Below, in pieces: positions 11,259 to 24,124 of a stretch of 64,000 bases of DNA. A program made the translations under genes and the position numbers. The notes beneath the pieces are model-generated. The model searched no databases, was not told the DNA's origin, and was given only the letters and a program-made list of their open reading frames with translations. Numbering within the stretch: position 1 is the first letter of the stretch; every line of letters starts with the position of its first letter. The stretch spans positions 10,368,501 to 10,432,500 of the forward strand of contig JBBMNZ010000018.1 in assembly GCA_037954325.1 (NCBI GenBank). The letters run 5' to 3'. The DNA comes from Fistularia commersonii (Eukaryota; Chordata; Actinopteri; Syngnathiformes; Fistulariidae).

Positions 11259-12765
11259 CAGAGGAGAGTACAAGTATTTGCTGCTGATTTTTCACCTTTG
11301 CCCACTTGCAAAGCCTGTAGAGGTCTGTAATTTTTATCTTAGGTACTCCAACTGTGAGTGATGGAATCTAAAACAAAAATCCAGAAAAACAGATTGTCTG
11401 ATTTTTAAGTAATTAATTTGCTTTTTATTGCATGACATAGGTATTTGATACATCAGAATAACAGAACTTAACATTTGATACAGAAACCTTTGTTGGCAAT
11501 TACAAAGATCAGATGTTTCCTGTAGTTCTTGACCAGGTTTGCACATACTTCAGCAGGGATTTTAGACCATTCCTCCATACAGATCTTCTCCAGATCTTTC
11601 TGGTTTCAGGGAAGTCGCTGGGCAATATGGACTTTCAGCTCCCTCTAAAGGTTTCTATTGGGTTCAGGTCTGGAGACTGGCTATAGAGCCCCTTCTTAGT
11701 TGCCCCGGCTGTGTGTTTCAGGTCATTTTCATGCTGGAAGACCCAGCCACAACCCATCTTCAAGACTCTTAATGAGGGAAAGTGGTTGTTGGCCAAGATT
11801 TTGCAAGACATGGCCCCATTCATCCTCCTCTCAATACAGCACAGTCGTCCTATCCCCTTTGCAGAAAAGCTGATGGTGTTTTTGGGGTTGTACTCATCAT
11901 CCTTCTTCTTCCACCAAACACAGCAAGTGGATTTTAGACCAAAAACCTCTATTTTTCTCTCATCAGACCACATGACCGTCTTCCATTCCTCCTCTGGATC
12001 ATCCAGATGGTCATTGGCAAACTTCAGACAGGCCTGGACTTGTGCTGGCTTGGACAGGGGAACCTTGCGTGCGCTGCAGGATTTTTATCCATGACGGTCT
12101 AATGTGTTACTCATGGTTTTCTTTGAGACTGTGGTCCTGCAGGTCATTGACCAGGTCCAGCAGTGTAGTTCTAGGCTGATCCCTCACCTTCCTCATGATG
12201 ATTGATGCCCCGCAAGGTGAGATCTTACATGGAGCCCCAGACCGAGGGAGTTTGACCATCATCATGAACTTTTTCCATTTTCTAATAACTGTGCCAACAG
12301 GTGTTTCCTTCTCACCAAGCTGCTTGTCCATTGTCCAGTAGCCCATCCAAGTCTTGTGCAGGTTGACAATTTTATCCCTGATGTCCTTACACAGCTTCCT
12401 GGTCATGGTCATTGTAGAGGTTGGAGTTTTTGATTGTGTGTGTGGACAGATGCCCTTTATACAGGCAAGAAGTTCAAATTGGTGCACATAATAGAGGTAA
12501 TGAGTGGGGAAAAGGGGGGATTCTTCAAGAAGAACTAATGGGTCTGTGAGAGACCCAATTCTTACTGGTTGGTTGGTGATCAAATACTTGTGTCATGCAA
12601 CAAAATCATACAATGTGTTTTTTCTGGATTTTTATTTTAGATTCCATCACTCATCGTCACTCATTCCATCACCTATGATAAAAATTACAGACCTCTCCAT
12701 GCTTTGCAAGTGGGAAAAGCTGAAAAATCAGCAGTGTATCAAAGACTTTTTCCCCCCTCCATCTG
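11259..12765 (-). mobile_element. Tc1/mariner-type transposon, inactive, with ~200-bp terminal inverted repeats
   Basis: The left end begins CAGAGGAGAGTACAAGTATTTG after a TA; the right end read on the minus strand begins CAGATGGAGGGGGG and continues AGTCTTTGATACACTGCTG. Both then share CTGCTGATTTTTCA, CCCACTTGCAAAGC, AGAGGTCTGTAATTTTTATC and GAGTGATGGAATCTAAAA, giving inverted repeats of roughly 200 bp. A broken transposase lies between them on the minus strand. The 1.5-kb length is typical of Tc1-like elements. The TA expected after 12765 is not preserved (GC is present). Confidence 0.9.
11635..12415 (-). pseudogene. Tc1-like transposase, frameshifted
   Basis: The N-terminal half (from about 12415 to 12107) reads MTMTRKLCKDIRDKIVNLHK, then GTVIRKWKKFMMMVKLPRSG and RKVRDQPRTTLLDLVNDLQD: the paired HTH DNA-binding region of Tc1 transposases. 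The C-terminal half (11973-11635) is in another frame: MWSDERKIEVFG with the first catalytic Asp, FQHENDLKHTAGATKKG with the second, and SQSPDLNPIETF with the final acidic residue. The segment joining them is frame-broken and shortened, so no active enzyme can be made. Confidence 0.88.
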
Positions 12766-12779
12766 GCTTTTTAGAAACT

Positions 12780-13150
12780 ATGTTTTAACCTCCCCTGGTG
12801 AAGACTGCAAGGCCTCACTGCTTTATGAACTCAGATCCTGATTGGCTGTTAAATGGATTTCATTGTCAGGTTTTCAGAAAAAATACATCTCTAATCCATT
12901 GTGAGTGTGGAGTTCAGGTCATACTTACCCTCTGCTTCTCTGCTGATGATTATTACGGCCACTGGGAGGAATAAGTCATTCCTTTTGGAGTTCCAGACAA
13001 ACTGACATATTTGGGACAGATGTGTTTTTTTTTTTTTTGGCTTGCTACATCAGGATTATATGACAAGGAGCATCACATGGAGGACTGGGGACCTTCACAG
13101 ATGACAATCGTGTTGTAATTAGAATAACTGTCCCAAACATATTTACAATT
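12780..13150. other. Non-coding, no gene recognised
   Basis: Only a T-run at 13024-13038 stands out. Confidence 0.5.
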
Positions 13151-13151
13151 G

Positions 13152-13300
13152 TCTTTCCTTCATTCCCCTTTGTTCTTCCTTCCTTCCTTCCTTCCTCCCC
13201 TCTTCCTTCCTTTATCCCTTTTTCTCTTCCTACTTTTTCTCCTCAAATTCTATCCATCCTCCCTTCCTTCCCCCTTTCCTTCCGTCCTTCCTTCCACCAT
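13152..13300 (+). repeat. Polypyrimidine (CCTT)n low-complexity tract
   Basis: Nearly pure C/T on the plus strand with imperfect TTCC units. Such mirror-symmetric polypyrimidine DNA can adopt triplex structures. Confidence 0.9.
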
Positions 13301-14233
13301 TTCTTTCACTTCTGCCCTCTTTGGCTCTGTGGGACTACTTCCACACAAACTATCAAAACACTGCATTCTTGTTTAGGGCAGGGTGAGCTCTGGGTCCAAC
13401 CACTCCCTGGGCTTAATCGCTCGTTCCAAATTGCAATTACTGATAAAGGAGTTGGCTGATGGGGACCAGTGATTGCGTAGACCATAGCAGGCAGTATCTG
13501 GCATCAGCATAATTGTCACAAACAATCTGCCTCATTTCTGTAGCCTTGCTACTGGTGAGTGATTGCACTGAGCACAGTTGAGGGTCAAGTCATTTTTGAG
13601 TTCGCTCATTTGGGACCACTTTGAAGTGTTCTCCAGTGGTTCTCATGAAATTTTCCTCTCTTCAACAGTCTGTGCTTTGGGATGTTCTCTCAACAGTTGT
13701 TTTATGCTCTGGCAATTACCAGCTTTAATTTAGAGTCGTTGTCGTCAGAGATGAAGGACAAAATGAGTCAGAGACATGACACATGGAGTTTAACGTTTGA
13801 TGCGAGTTTTGATGTTGGTTTCCCATGTCTTGTGAGCTCCTTCACATTTATTTATTCATCTCTTTCAGTTCCAGTAATCCAGTAACTATTATATAAATAT
13901 AATATTATACATAAATGTACAAATTGCATTGAATCACATGCCACTAAAACCACAGTCACCACTGCAGACACTAATCACCCTCATGAATCAGGGAAGGTTT
14001 TTTTGCTCAAGGGCACATTGTCACTTACTGAAAATTATTTTCCTTATTGTTATGATTAACCAACAACCAGGAAACTATTTCATTATAGTCTACTCAGGAT
14101 TATATGAATTAAACGGTCTCACTAGGCTTCATTCTCCCCAGATGTCCAGATGTAAAACTGAACAAATGTGCAAGATTGGAGACATAACATGATGTCAGCC
14201 CTGGTGCAAAGAGTCTAGAGCGGAGTCAATTAA

Positions 14234-14237
14234 TTGT

Positions 14238-14283
<46 letters not shown>
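14234..14283 (+). repeat. (TG)n microsatellite
   Basis: About 24 TG units with one early interruption; a shorter (TG)8 lies at 14498-14513. Confidence 0.95.
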
Positions 14284-14284
<1 letters not shown>

Positions 14285-14519
14285 AGTGCATCTATGCTAC
14301 AGGGAGAGAAAGAGAGATGAGAAATGAGGCCATAGGTGATTACAGAGAGGAAACAACCTTGTCCTCACATAATCCTTTTTGAGCTTCAACCTGTGGAACA
14401 TCTAAAACCTCCCTTTGCAGAGAAAGAGGAAGTGACCCAACTTACACAGGAAGCACTGCAAGGTGACCAGTAGCACTCAACAGGGTGGGTTGATCTGTGT
14501 GTGTGTGTGTGTGTTGCAG

Positions 14520-17500
14520 AAAATAGTAGAAGTAAATGTTGTAGAAAGACTGTTGGTCCAGCCACATCAGTATTTTGAAGCAGTTTAGGACAGGAAACAG
14601 CTGTAGAAAGTGCAATGTCTGCACGCAGCCGTGGACGGTAACAGTGAACAGCAAATATCAATCAAACTGAGTTTCAACAAAAGCAAGAAAACCACATTAT
14701 ATTTGCACATTCCGAGAGATATAGGGTTTCAACTTGTATTCAAGTTTGGTGGAGGATAAAGCGGTCATATAAAATAGTTACAGATTCATGTTTGAGTGGA
14801 TGACAGGCAGCCAGTCTGATTTATGCTCATTTTCAAATAACTTAAAAAATCATATACGGATAATAGAGGGCACGAATAAAATGAAGACAGTGGTTGGATT
14901 TTTTTTTTTTTTTTGGAGTACGGTTTGGAATGAAGACGTGTCACTTTTTAAATAAATAGTCACACCCCTCGTCCGACCAGCCACATCACCACACTCAAAA
15001 GGATGGCATCTCTATGGTTTGCCATTCCATTCATGGTTAACATATTCCACAAATTTAAACCATAGTACTCTGTATCGAGTCTTTCCAGTACCATGAGGTG
15101 ACTTAGGGACACTCCTGATCCCTGCATACACGAAATTATCCAATTATTCTTCATAAAACTCCTCAAAAGCTGATGAAACAATAGACATACCAAAAAAAAA
15201 GCTGCTTGCTTTCGGAAAGGCAAGTGCATCACCTTAAAAATGTTTCTGTCGCCTGATGCCCTTTTGCTCATGTTTTTTAATGACAGGTTTGTGAGGAGGA
15301 AATGTTATTATTGCTTGATAGCCGATAACAAATGGTTTATCTGCTGCACTTTTTAACAATCATCTGACACTAAATGGAAGCAGCTGGAAGTGGCATTTAT
15401 GGAAAGATCTGAAATTTCATTATATCTGTTATCCAGCTGCTAAGCGTGCATCTGGCAAGCAGTCAGCTATACCTTGGAAGCCCATTTCTTCCTCTCCATC
15501 TGTTTTACCTCTGGCGCACTTCATCTTTATATATTTTGCTGTTTCACAAAGCACTGGAGTCGAATATGGAAATAAGTCAGTTGAGCAACAAATGACCCCT
15601 GCTCTAATGAGCTCAATAAAGATGCTGAGATGAGTAACAGCATCGTCATCATAACGACCAACAAAACGTCATTAATTCTAGTTTACATACAATTACAAAG
15701 ACAAAACATGTGTGTCTTTTTCTCAGTTGCAAACTCCCTGGTTTATTTCAAGCTATGAGGAGGAACAGCACTGTCAGAAACCTGTCTTTTCTCCAATAGG
15801 AATATTTTCACAATACTCTGAACCTTGTAGATGTCCTGTTTTAAGAGCAGAGACTCTTTTTACATAACTATGTCTAAGTTGTAATTTATATAGCAGGTTT
15901 AAGGGTTGACTCTGAGGCTCAGTTACGACTGCCTTTCACATTTTTATGGCATACAGGTCCCTAAATTGAAAATCCACACATGTTTAGGTGATAGCAGTTT
16001 AAATTGGGACACATAAACAGGAACTCCAGTGTGAGGTGGCGTTCAATTCAATTGCTTGATCGATTTGAACCATTATGGAATAATACGTTCAGAAATTAGG
16101 ATGGAATCTGATGCACTTTGTCCAAAACAAAGAATGTGGGGTTGGGCACTACGGGGGCAAAGGGGTCAGGCACAAGCAAGGTCACTTCCGGTTCGTTCCT
16201 GACTTCAGTGCTGTGTTTAGAGTGTACTTGAACATGAACTGTTATTGTATCAAACTGAGTGATTTATGTGGCCTTTGCTTTTCTCAACTTTAAGGAGAAA
16301 ATCCTGAATGCGCAGACAAAATATTGTTGGTTACTTATATTTCAGTCAAAAAAAGTAAAGAAAGAGAGCAAGAGAGAGACACACCATATTTAATGGATGT
16401 AATAATTCCAGAATGCATCATAATCTTGGCAAAGGAGATGTCTGATTCATCCCAAAGTCACGCAACAAACACTCACACACACACACACACAGACACACGC
16501 ATCAGCGGCATGCTACTCCCTTGGTTAAATCTCCATTGGATGAAATTATTACAGATGACTCGAGAGTTGCTCATACAACAACCCAATTACACCAGCATTC
16601 GATCAAATCATATTCTCAGTAAAGTCACATGTGTATCAACCGAGGTTACCAAGAAAGCACGGTAGTTATTCATTCTGAGCATCATGCTTTGATTCAGTGT
16701 TTGTTCATCATTCTGAGGCCTCTGAGTGCTTTTGTGGAGAATGTGTGTTAAATATTAGAACAAGTGGTCATGTCTGAGTTAGTTTAGTGTCAGTGTGCCA
16801 CGTTCCACTGAGGTGCATATTAAGAGCGAGCTGAAACCCGGTCTGTTTCTGTTGGAAATGCACCGGGCCACATATTTTTGCCACATGTGTTTGAGACAGA
16901 GAGACCAAATGGAACACACATTGGGACGCAGAAGTGCTGCGTCTGCAGCTGCATTCCTGGAAGCAGACTCATGGGCTAACAAAGAGGAAATGACTGTCAC
17001 GGTTAAAACGGTATTCTTGGAATGGTTTGATGGACATCACATTGTTATCATTTTATATCTATTTAAACAGTTGGGAAGCTGGGCTACTGTGTCTGATTTC
17101 AGGTCTTATGTTGTAGTGACAGGTGTTTTTTGACAGAGGGCAGCATTAAACTATCAAAAAAAGAAACCTGCTGCTCTTAGACCAGAGCCACATGGCGAAC
17201 ACAAGCAATTGAAATAAGGTGATATAAGCGGTTTGTCACATCAAACCAATATTTTTTTTGGTCCCCTATAGAGATTCAAAATGTGCCACAAATTTGCTAA
17301 TGAGACATGACCTGACAGAATTGAAATGTTAATTTAACTTTACTTATTCAGACTGATAGGCAAAATGTGATGCATGCCACAATTGCTCAAATGAAATGAA
17401 AAGATAAGTAATAAGAGCTTAAGAGACTCAAAAGTTTGATGTGTTTCGTGCATTATTTGCTTCTTGAGACTGTTTCATTTTCTAAGCCATAGAGTTTTGT

Positions 17501-20500
17501 GTTTTCAGATTAAATATACAGAGTGTTGCCATAAATAGTGATCCGGTGTGGTGGGGCTTGCAAAGGTGATGATCAGGTTTTTTGTCATTATTGTCATCAT
17601 ATTCTCTACTTTTTAATGGACCTCAATCCGATAACATTCAGCAAAAAAAATTGGCTTCTCCAGATTATCGTGATGGTTATACATGAAAATTAAAGTACAT
17701 CTTGAAATGTCAGTGCCTTTATCATGTCTGCCATTTCAAAAATAAAATAAAATGAAATTGAATAAAATCAAATGAAGTCAAATAATTATTTGATTGAAAG
17801 CTGACATATTTTAGTGCGTAAAGAGGACTTATTTAAACCTTGTAATATCTCCAGCAACTGAACTCAACCGTATCTTAAGTACAGTTGAAGATAAATCATT
17901 CGCTGCTGGGTCACGCTAACAGCCGACAGTCGGATTTGACTTTCATATACACATCCTTGTGTAAAAGTATAATTCATTAAGATTGCTTTTTATGAGTCTG
18001 TGGCCATGACCTCTCTGTGATCATATGTTTTCACAAGACTTTACCTCCCTTCTGTAGCCGGGGAACATTGACCTCAGAGAGATGGATGCCATTGTACATT
18101 GTGTATATATCTCGTGTGTGTGTAGCTCTCTCCCTCTCTTTCTCTTTCTCTCCTGTTGAATAAGACAGGGAGGACAGAACATTAAAATATTAAGGGAACT
18201 GGACGTTCCTTGTTGGTGTCCCTCATGGCCCCAACGCCACTTTTTTTTACTTGTCATCATAAATAGAAGTTATTTGGGTACAATAGGTTAAATTCGGCAA
18301 GTGTTTTTGTTGAGGTCAGTCATTTCTAATATTCACATTCTTGTCTGTTTTTTTTTCTTTGTTTTTGTTCGTTTCTTCGTTTTCGAATCTCATTTTGAGC
18401 CATAGCCTGAACTTGTTTTTGCCCTTATTTCTAAATACATTAAAATACATGGCATGAAATTCCCTCAGTTACACTGCCTTGTGTCAAATATGAAGGCCTA
18501 ACCCTACCTACAAATTCCATTATTAGATTATGTTGCAAATGTCCCTATACTTTAGCTAAGCTAAAGGATTGTTACATTTGGTCCTCTGTGTTTTGTGTGA
18601 TTTATGTTGAAAAATATAAGCAATACTTTATGCATGCAGTTTTTGAGGATGTTTGGTGAAATATTCATAATTCCTCTGAAATTGTGTGAGATTGCTTGAA
18701 TGTGTGCCCTGAAATGGTATGTACTATAAATTCAGCTTTTACATAACATTAATAAGTGTGCTCAATCCACATCTTTATAGTTTCTCTCAATATATTGTGT
18801 CTAGTGTTTGCCTTTTGCTGTATTTACGACTTGAAGGATACATGGAACTGAGGTGACATTGAAGTGGAAAGAGACAAAAACCATCTATTTCCCCTGGCAA
18901 ACCTGGGAAAAGAAGGAATTTTGATGCAGATCCATTTCTACTACACCTACTTTTAACTGTTTTAAGCCGTCTGTCCCACACCTGGTGACCGAGAGTGGCA
19001 CTGAACAGAGAGCACTCTGTTGTAAGCCCAAAGAAATCTGCAGAGGCAAACGGAAAATAAATCAGCTCCACATTCATTTAACAAGAAAGCTGTGGGCAGA
19101 TTTATTTCATTATTGGATTTCTCTCATTTTTTCCCCCTTCATCCTCAACTTCTCCCCTGTAACTTACAGTAATTTAACTCCCAAAATTAAACCCCGTCCA
19201 CAGTTCTTCTTTTTCTTCTTGTTCGGAGAACACACTTGTGCATTTGTTGTATAGTTGTGTCTCTTTTCTTAATATTCTGCGTTGTGTTTTGTCAGACGCC
19301 GGCCTGACTGATGTAATTGCTGCATTTTGCAACCCAGAGAAGCGCTCCGTACCAGGGGTACCCTGGGCTCCATGGAACAACACAGATGAATCTCCACAAA
19401 TATGCTGCTGTGTTTATGGAGCTGAGAAGCCTTGATGGAAATAATCGGCCTATTCGAGTCAAGTATTTGAAAGTGTGCGATCTGCTTTTGCTACAATTCC
19501 CCAGTAGCGCAAAGACAACATGATATCAAAGTGTCATCCCCACCTTCCCAGGGTATGTTAAGATATGATAGCATTGTAACATCTTAACGCAAAAATCAAA
19601 TATTCTTAAGAAGATAAATGAGGTGAGTCCACTTTTTTATATCTCAAAATGTTGTGTTTCGTTTGATATTCATTGCTTTTCATTTTTGGAAGACCGCCGC
19701 TGAGCAGATTGGAATAATGGTTTTTAAATAATGAAAGTAACATCTGAAAGGAACAAATAATGGCTGAAGTGTTGCTTATTGTTGTTGCTGGAACATAACC
19801 GGAGCCTTTGAAAAGTATCACCTGTTCCGCACACGTCTTCTGCCCTTGACTGTCACTTCCCAGCTGCTGAATGAACAAGTAACTTTGAGCCCCTATCAGC
19901 TTCATCCTCTCAGCATCCTTTGAGGAAGGAAGCCGGGGAGGCTGCAGCGCTGCCCCACAAGCTTCTCACTGGCATCTCCCGCAGCGACACTGGTTATTTT
20001 TGGACCGAGTGGATCACATTACGACTACGAGAACACCCCTCAGACAGGAAATCACCCAGCATGCCACCCAGCAGCTCCTGCATTCTTGGTGTTTTGCCAA
20101 ACTGAATGAATGCGGGCTGGTGATTCATCCCCCTATGCAGACAGTGATCAGAGAAAGGAAAGCCCAACAGAACAACAGACCCATCTTCTTTTCAACTCCG
20201 GATGACCCCTCTTCCCCACTGAAATCTCCGCAGAGCGTATCGCCCTGCATAACACAAATACATAATCATACTCAGGGAGGTTTGGCAAGCTGTAATTTTG
20301 CTTGATAAGATCACTATCTTTCCAGGTTTGTATACATCTCATTAGTCATCATTCAAAATATCTGTGATTCTATTGTGTTTAGGGTACGCCTTTTTTACTG
20401 TGTGGACAAAAGTTATAACAAGCTTATATCAAGTCGAGTGAACTAAAAAGTTTCCGTAATCATAGATATACGCATTTTAGACCTAATTTCATCACGAGTT

Positions 20501-21730
20501 GATGAACGTTCTCGGGGTTTGTTGAAAACCCACACATTTTCAATGAACAAAGTACCAAAGGCTCAGCAGCCAGTTTGATTAAAAACAAGGGCCTGGGAGG
20601 CTTATAAGAGCATACAGAATGTACGCACTTCATTTGGGGGAATGCAAGTGCAGTTTGTTTGTGGCTTTATTTAGCAACATAAACATTTTTGACCGCGAAA
20701 ACACCGAAGCATCAAACCCTAAACAAGATTATGCAAGAGGCAATGAAGCATCACCTTTTCTTTTAAAGAAAGAAAAATGTAAACGTCGCATAACGTGTGA
20801 TGACAGCAGAGTATGCGCATTTTGTTAAAGTTCGCCAATTAAGCCTGTAAGAAATGTAAACAACATATTTTTGAAGTCATATTTATGGTATTTTTTTGCA
20901 ATATAATGAAATAATAGCGAGACTTTGACGTTTTGAGAGACCAAATGTGTGCAAGTTAATTGGTGCTCACGTCAGTCTAACCTCTGGGTCTATAGGGCTG
21001 TTTTTTTCATTGTTACTTCAAAAGCTCAGGTTACACATCACCCAACCACCCTCAGAGAATGCAAGGCAGAGAGGTCACTGCTGCCTCAGTCCTGCTGTCA
21101 TGTGCAAATCACAAAATGCATCAGCTCCCACCACACAGCATGTGGTATGCATTAAAGATTATATTTATGGTCAAAATAAAAGTCAATTGGATCTCAAATG
21201 CATTGCTCAAATCAGAAATAATTCCTTTCACACACACGCACACCCATATTGCATTAAATATATTTCAGAGTGTCTTCGAGCGATGATAAAATGAATAGGA
21301 TGCTTCTCAGATATTTTTAAAAGCAAACTTTAAAGATGAAAGACTGTAGCTCATTGATTTACCACCTTCCATATTATAAACAGTCGCATGTTTCTATAAT
21401 GGCCGGGGCTCCATCACAGTGGAAGCATGCAAGCATGATGAAAGCATATTTGACACAATAAAACACTCCATGAATGCATCGGCTGTGGGATAGTGTGCAC
21501 GTGATCCCAGAAGTACATTAGTCATAATGATATTCTTTGGTGGGGTGTTAAGTGCTGGGTTTTGAACGGGCCTGTGAATGTTTTCTATCACAAATATTTA
21601 TAATATCAGTTAGATGTGCCTATGTTAAGACAACTGCTGAACATGCGATCCAACCTCGGCCTCCTTTTGGGTCCATTAGCCCTTATGGAAACATGTATAT
21701 GTGGGATAGCGTACTTCTAATTTTTTGTAA
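14520..21730. other. Intergenic DNA, no gene recognised
   Basis: 7 kb without coding or transposon signatures I can support. Includes T-runs at 14900-14916 and 18350-18358, a short (CA)n at 16471-16499, an ETS-type motif at 16183 and a GC-richer block at 19900-20260 that could be a conserved element. Confidence 0.5.
16183..16193 (-). promoter_or_regulatory. ETS-family binding motif
   Basis: The minus strand reads AACCGGAAGTG, a full match to the CCGGAAGT core preferred by ETS1 and GABPA. It sits alone in non-coding DNA about 38 kb downstream of ets1. Motif match only. Confidence 0.3.
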
Positions 21731-21733
21731 ATA

Positions 21734-21920
21734 AAGATAATTGGAATCTATCACATTATACGAAATACAAAACTCTGGTATCCATCTATTCTGCAATGTC
21801 GAAAAAGCGAAAAAGATCTTGGCATGCAAGATAATTGGAATCAACCATAAGATACGATATACAAAACTCTGGTATCCATCTATTTTGCAAAGACGAAAAA
21901 GCGAAAAAGATCTTGGCATG
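21734..21920 (+). repeat. 94-bp direct tandem duplication (two copies)
   Basis: Copy 1 is 21734-21827 and copy 2 is 21828-21920. Both start AAGATAATTGGAATC and share ACAAAACTCTGGTATCCATC and CGAAAAAGCGAAAAAGATCT, ending CTTGGCATG. A modest number of substitutions separate them, so the duplication is old but not ancient. No family recognised. Confidence 0.9.
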
Positions 21921-21925
21921 TTCAG

Positions 21926-23370
21926 TTACAGGATAATCATTAGCTGGACAGTAAGGAGAGGGAGGGCTGGAAAAGAAAGTCTACCATCTCCAGCTCTTTC
22001 ATCATTCCTGCACTCCCACCACACTGCCATCCCAGAACCTTCCTTCATTAAAACTCACCAGAGAGTTATGAATGAGCCTGTCTGGCCTACTACATGGCCT
22101 TGAAAGCCCACTTGGTTCCTATTACACACTCTCACAGCTTGCAGACAAGTCTGGGTGTGTGGATGTGTTGGAGGGTGTGGTTAGGAAAAAGCGAGAGCAC
22201 AGTCATCCGACACTGAGAGGTAACAGGTTCTGGTTAATCTCTGGCCAGTAGTTCTGATGAGACCCAGGATTCAGGTGCTACCCAAGCAAAGCGATACGGG
22301 GGGGGAAGGGAGTGTCACAGCTGCATGTAATGCAGAAATGGAGAGGAGAGATGTAAGCCTTATTTAAAGGCCTTATAAGGAATCCATCTAAACCTCCAAG
22401 ATGTGAATTTCTCCCATCCTCGCCTCCACTCTTGGCCTCCTGCTTCTTAGTTATCATCATTGTCCTTTTTCTCCTCCATATTGCTGCACGCCCCCCTCCT
22501 CCTCATCATCATCACTCCTCCCGAATCTCATTACCTCTCGACCCCGATTCGCCTCTCTGCTGTTTTTTTTCTTCTTTCACCTGCCAAACCCTGGTATCAA
22601 AAGCAATAAATAAAACAATATCTTTTTTGGGCTGAAACTTATTTACCTGGTTACAATCCAACGGCATGCATCAGCTCCAAGTCAGACATTTTGGACCCAT
22701 TTTTATGAAAGTGTATAAATCAGAGGGAGACACAGAGGGGGGCATATAGGGTCTCATGGCCTTTTGTTCTCATGTTGGTCTCTCTTTGCAGTGGCTGGGA
22801 ATTGAGGGCTGGAATAAAACATAAAATGAAAACCCTTTGGCACAGTAACTTCATGTATCACAGAGGGGAGAGTTCATGCATGTCTGAGTCTTTGGGAGGT
22901 GGGGGGGGGGGGGCCCTCAGAATTATTCATTTCGCAACGTAATTACAACATAAATCCACTTTATCCCATCCTCTTTCAATTATATTCCTTCATAGCTTTG
23001 ATAGTTTATTAGTGTACAGTTAGAGCATTTGTGGTGAAATACCTGAAAATCATTCTGGCAACAACAATAGCTGATGTAAAAAGCTGCATCACTGATTATT
23101 GAATTTGTTTTTGCAAAGAGAGATGAGTACAGGATAAATTTAAATGATTTAGGGAGAGAAAGATGCACGGAAGGCTTTTATTTTCTTATCTATGGTTTGA
23201 TGTTCACATTTTGTTTGCTGGATGAGAGGGTTTAAATTGAGTCCACTCACACTATAACCCCCCTTTTCCCCCCACTTTGTATTCCCAGGCCCCAGTAAAT
23301 CGCCTCACTTACGTCGAGGTTTACATTCTCATGCCCTCCCAACCACCAGACCACCACCCCCTACAAACAT
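21926..23370. other. Non-coding, no gene recognised
   Basis: Contains a C-rich patch with CAT repeats at 22490-22520 and a 14-G run near 22900-22914. No gene seen. Confidence 0.5.
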
Positions 23371-23434
23371 TTTTTTTCTTTCCTTCTCTCTCTCTCTTTC
23401 TCTCTCTCTCTCTCGCTCCCTCTCTCTTTCTCCC
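23371..23434 (+). repeat. (CT)n polypyrimidine microsatellite
   Basis: Imperfect CT/TTTC tract. Confidence 0.9.
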
Positions 23435-24009
23435 ATCAGCAACACCCTCATTTACAATAGCACCCCCAACTATCCAAAAGTGCTGCACTGTGCAATACAT
23501 GTGTTTCCAATCAGGTTTTCTTGTCCAGAAGTGAGGCTCCTCGGACCACCTCCTCTTCTTGTGTTCACACACCCCCACTTTAGTTCACATGCATACTTAT
23601 GTGTAAAAAAAAACCAACAGGAGCACCCACTTATTACAGAGTTTCTCCCATTTTCCCCTGATCCACTGCCGAGGGCTTTATATCCTGCATTGTTTATCGG
23701 TATAATGGGTGTTAAAACAAATTTATCATTATGGTTTCTGGGTCTTGACATCTCCTGATCAGGGTGCTTACCGAAACATGAGTTAAGAACATGTATAATA
23801 GTAGTTACTGCAAGACCTAGATAACTGAAGGACCACCGACACAAAACAGAGGAACCCTATTCTCATGTTCTTTTGTAATCCTTCAACCGATGTAGTTATT
23901 CTGCAGCCTCTCTGACCTGTTTGAAATCTCATGTTCTCACAAGGTTTGACTCTTCACCTCCCCACTGTAGTAGGGAGAAGTGGAGTGACATAGAAACCAT
24001 TTTATCACA

Positions 24010-24048
24010 AACAAACACCCACCCACACACGCGTGTACACACGCGCAT

Positions 24049-24101
<53 letters not shown>

Positions 24102-24124
24102 CACACATACACACACATACACTC
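24010..24124 (+). repeat. (CA)n microsatellite with variant flanks
   Basis: The core of about 24 CA units (24050-24098) is flanked by degenerate CA-rich sequence containing CGCGTGTACACACGCGC, a short palindromic purine-pyrimidine alternation. Confidence 0.95.

Noticed and set aside
13149..13376. Ser/Pro/Leu/Phe-rich 75-codon open frame
   Set aside because: Direct translation of the polypyrimidine tract.
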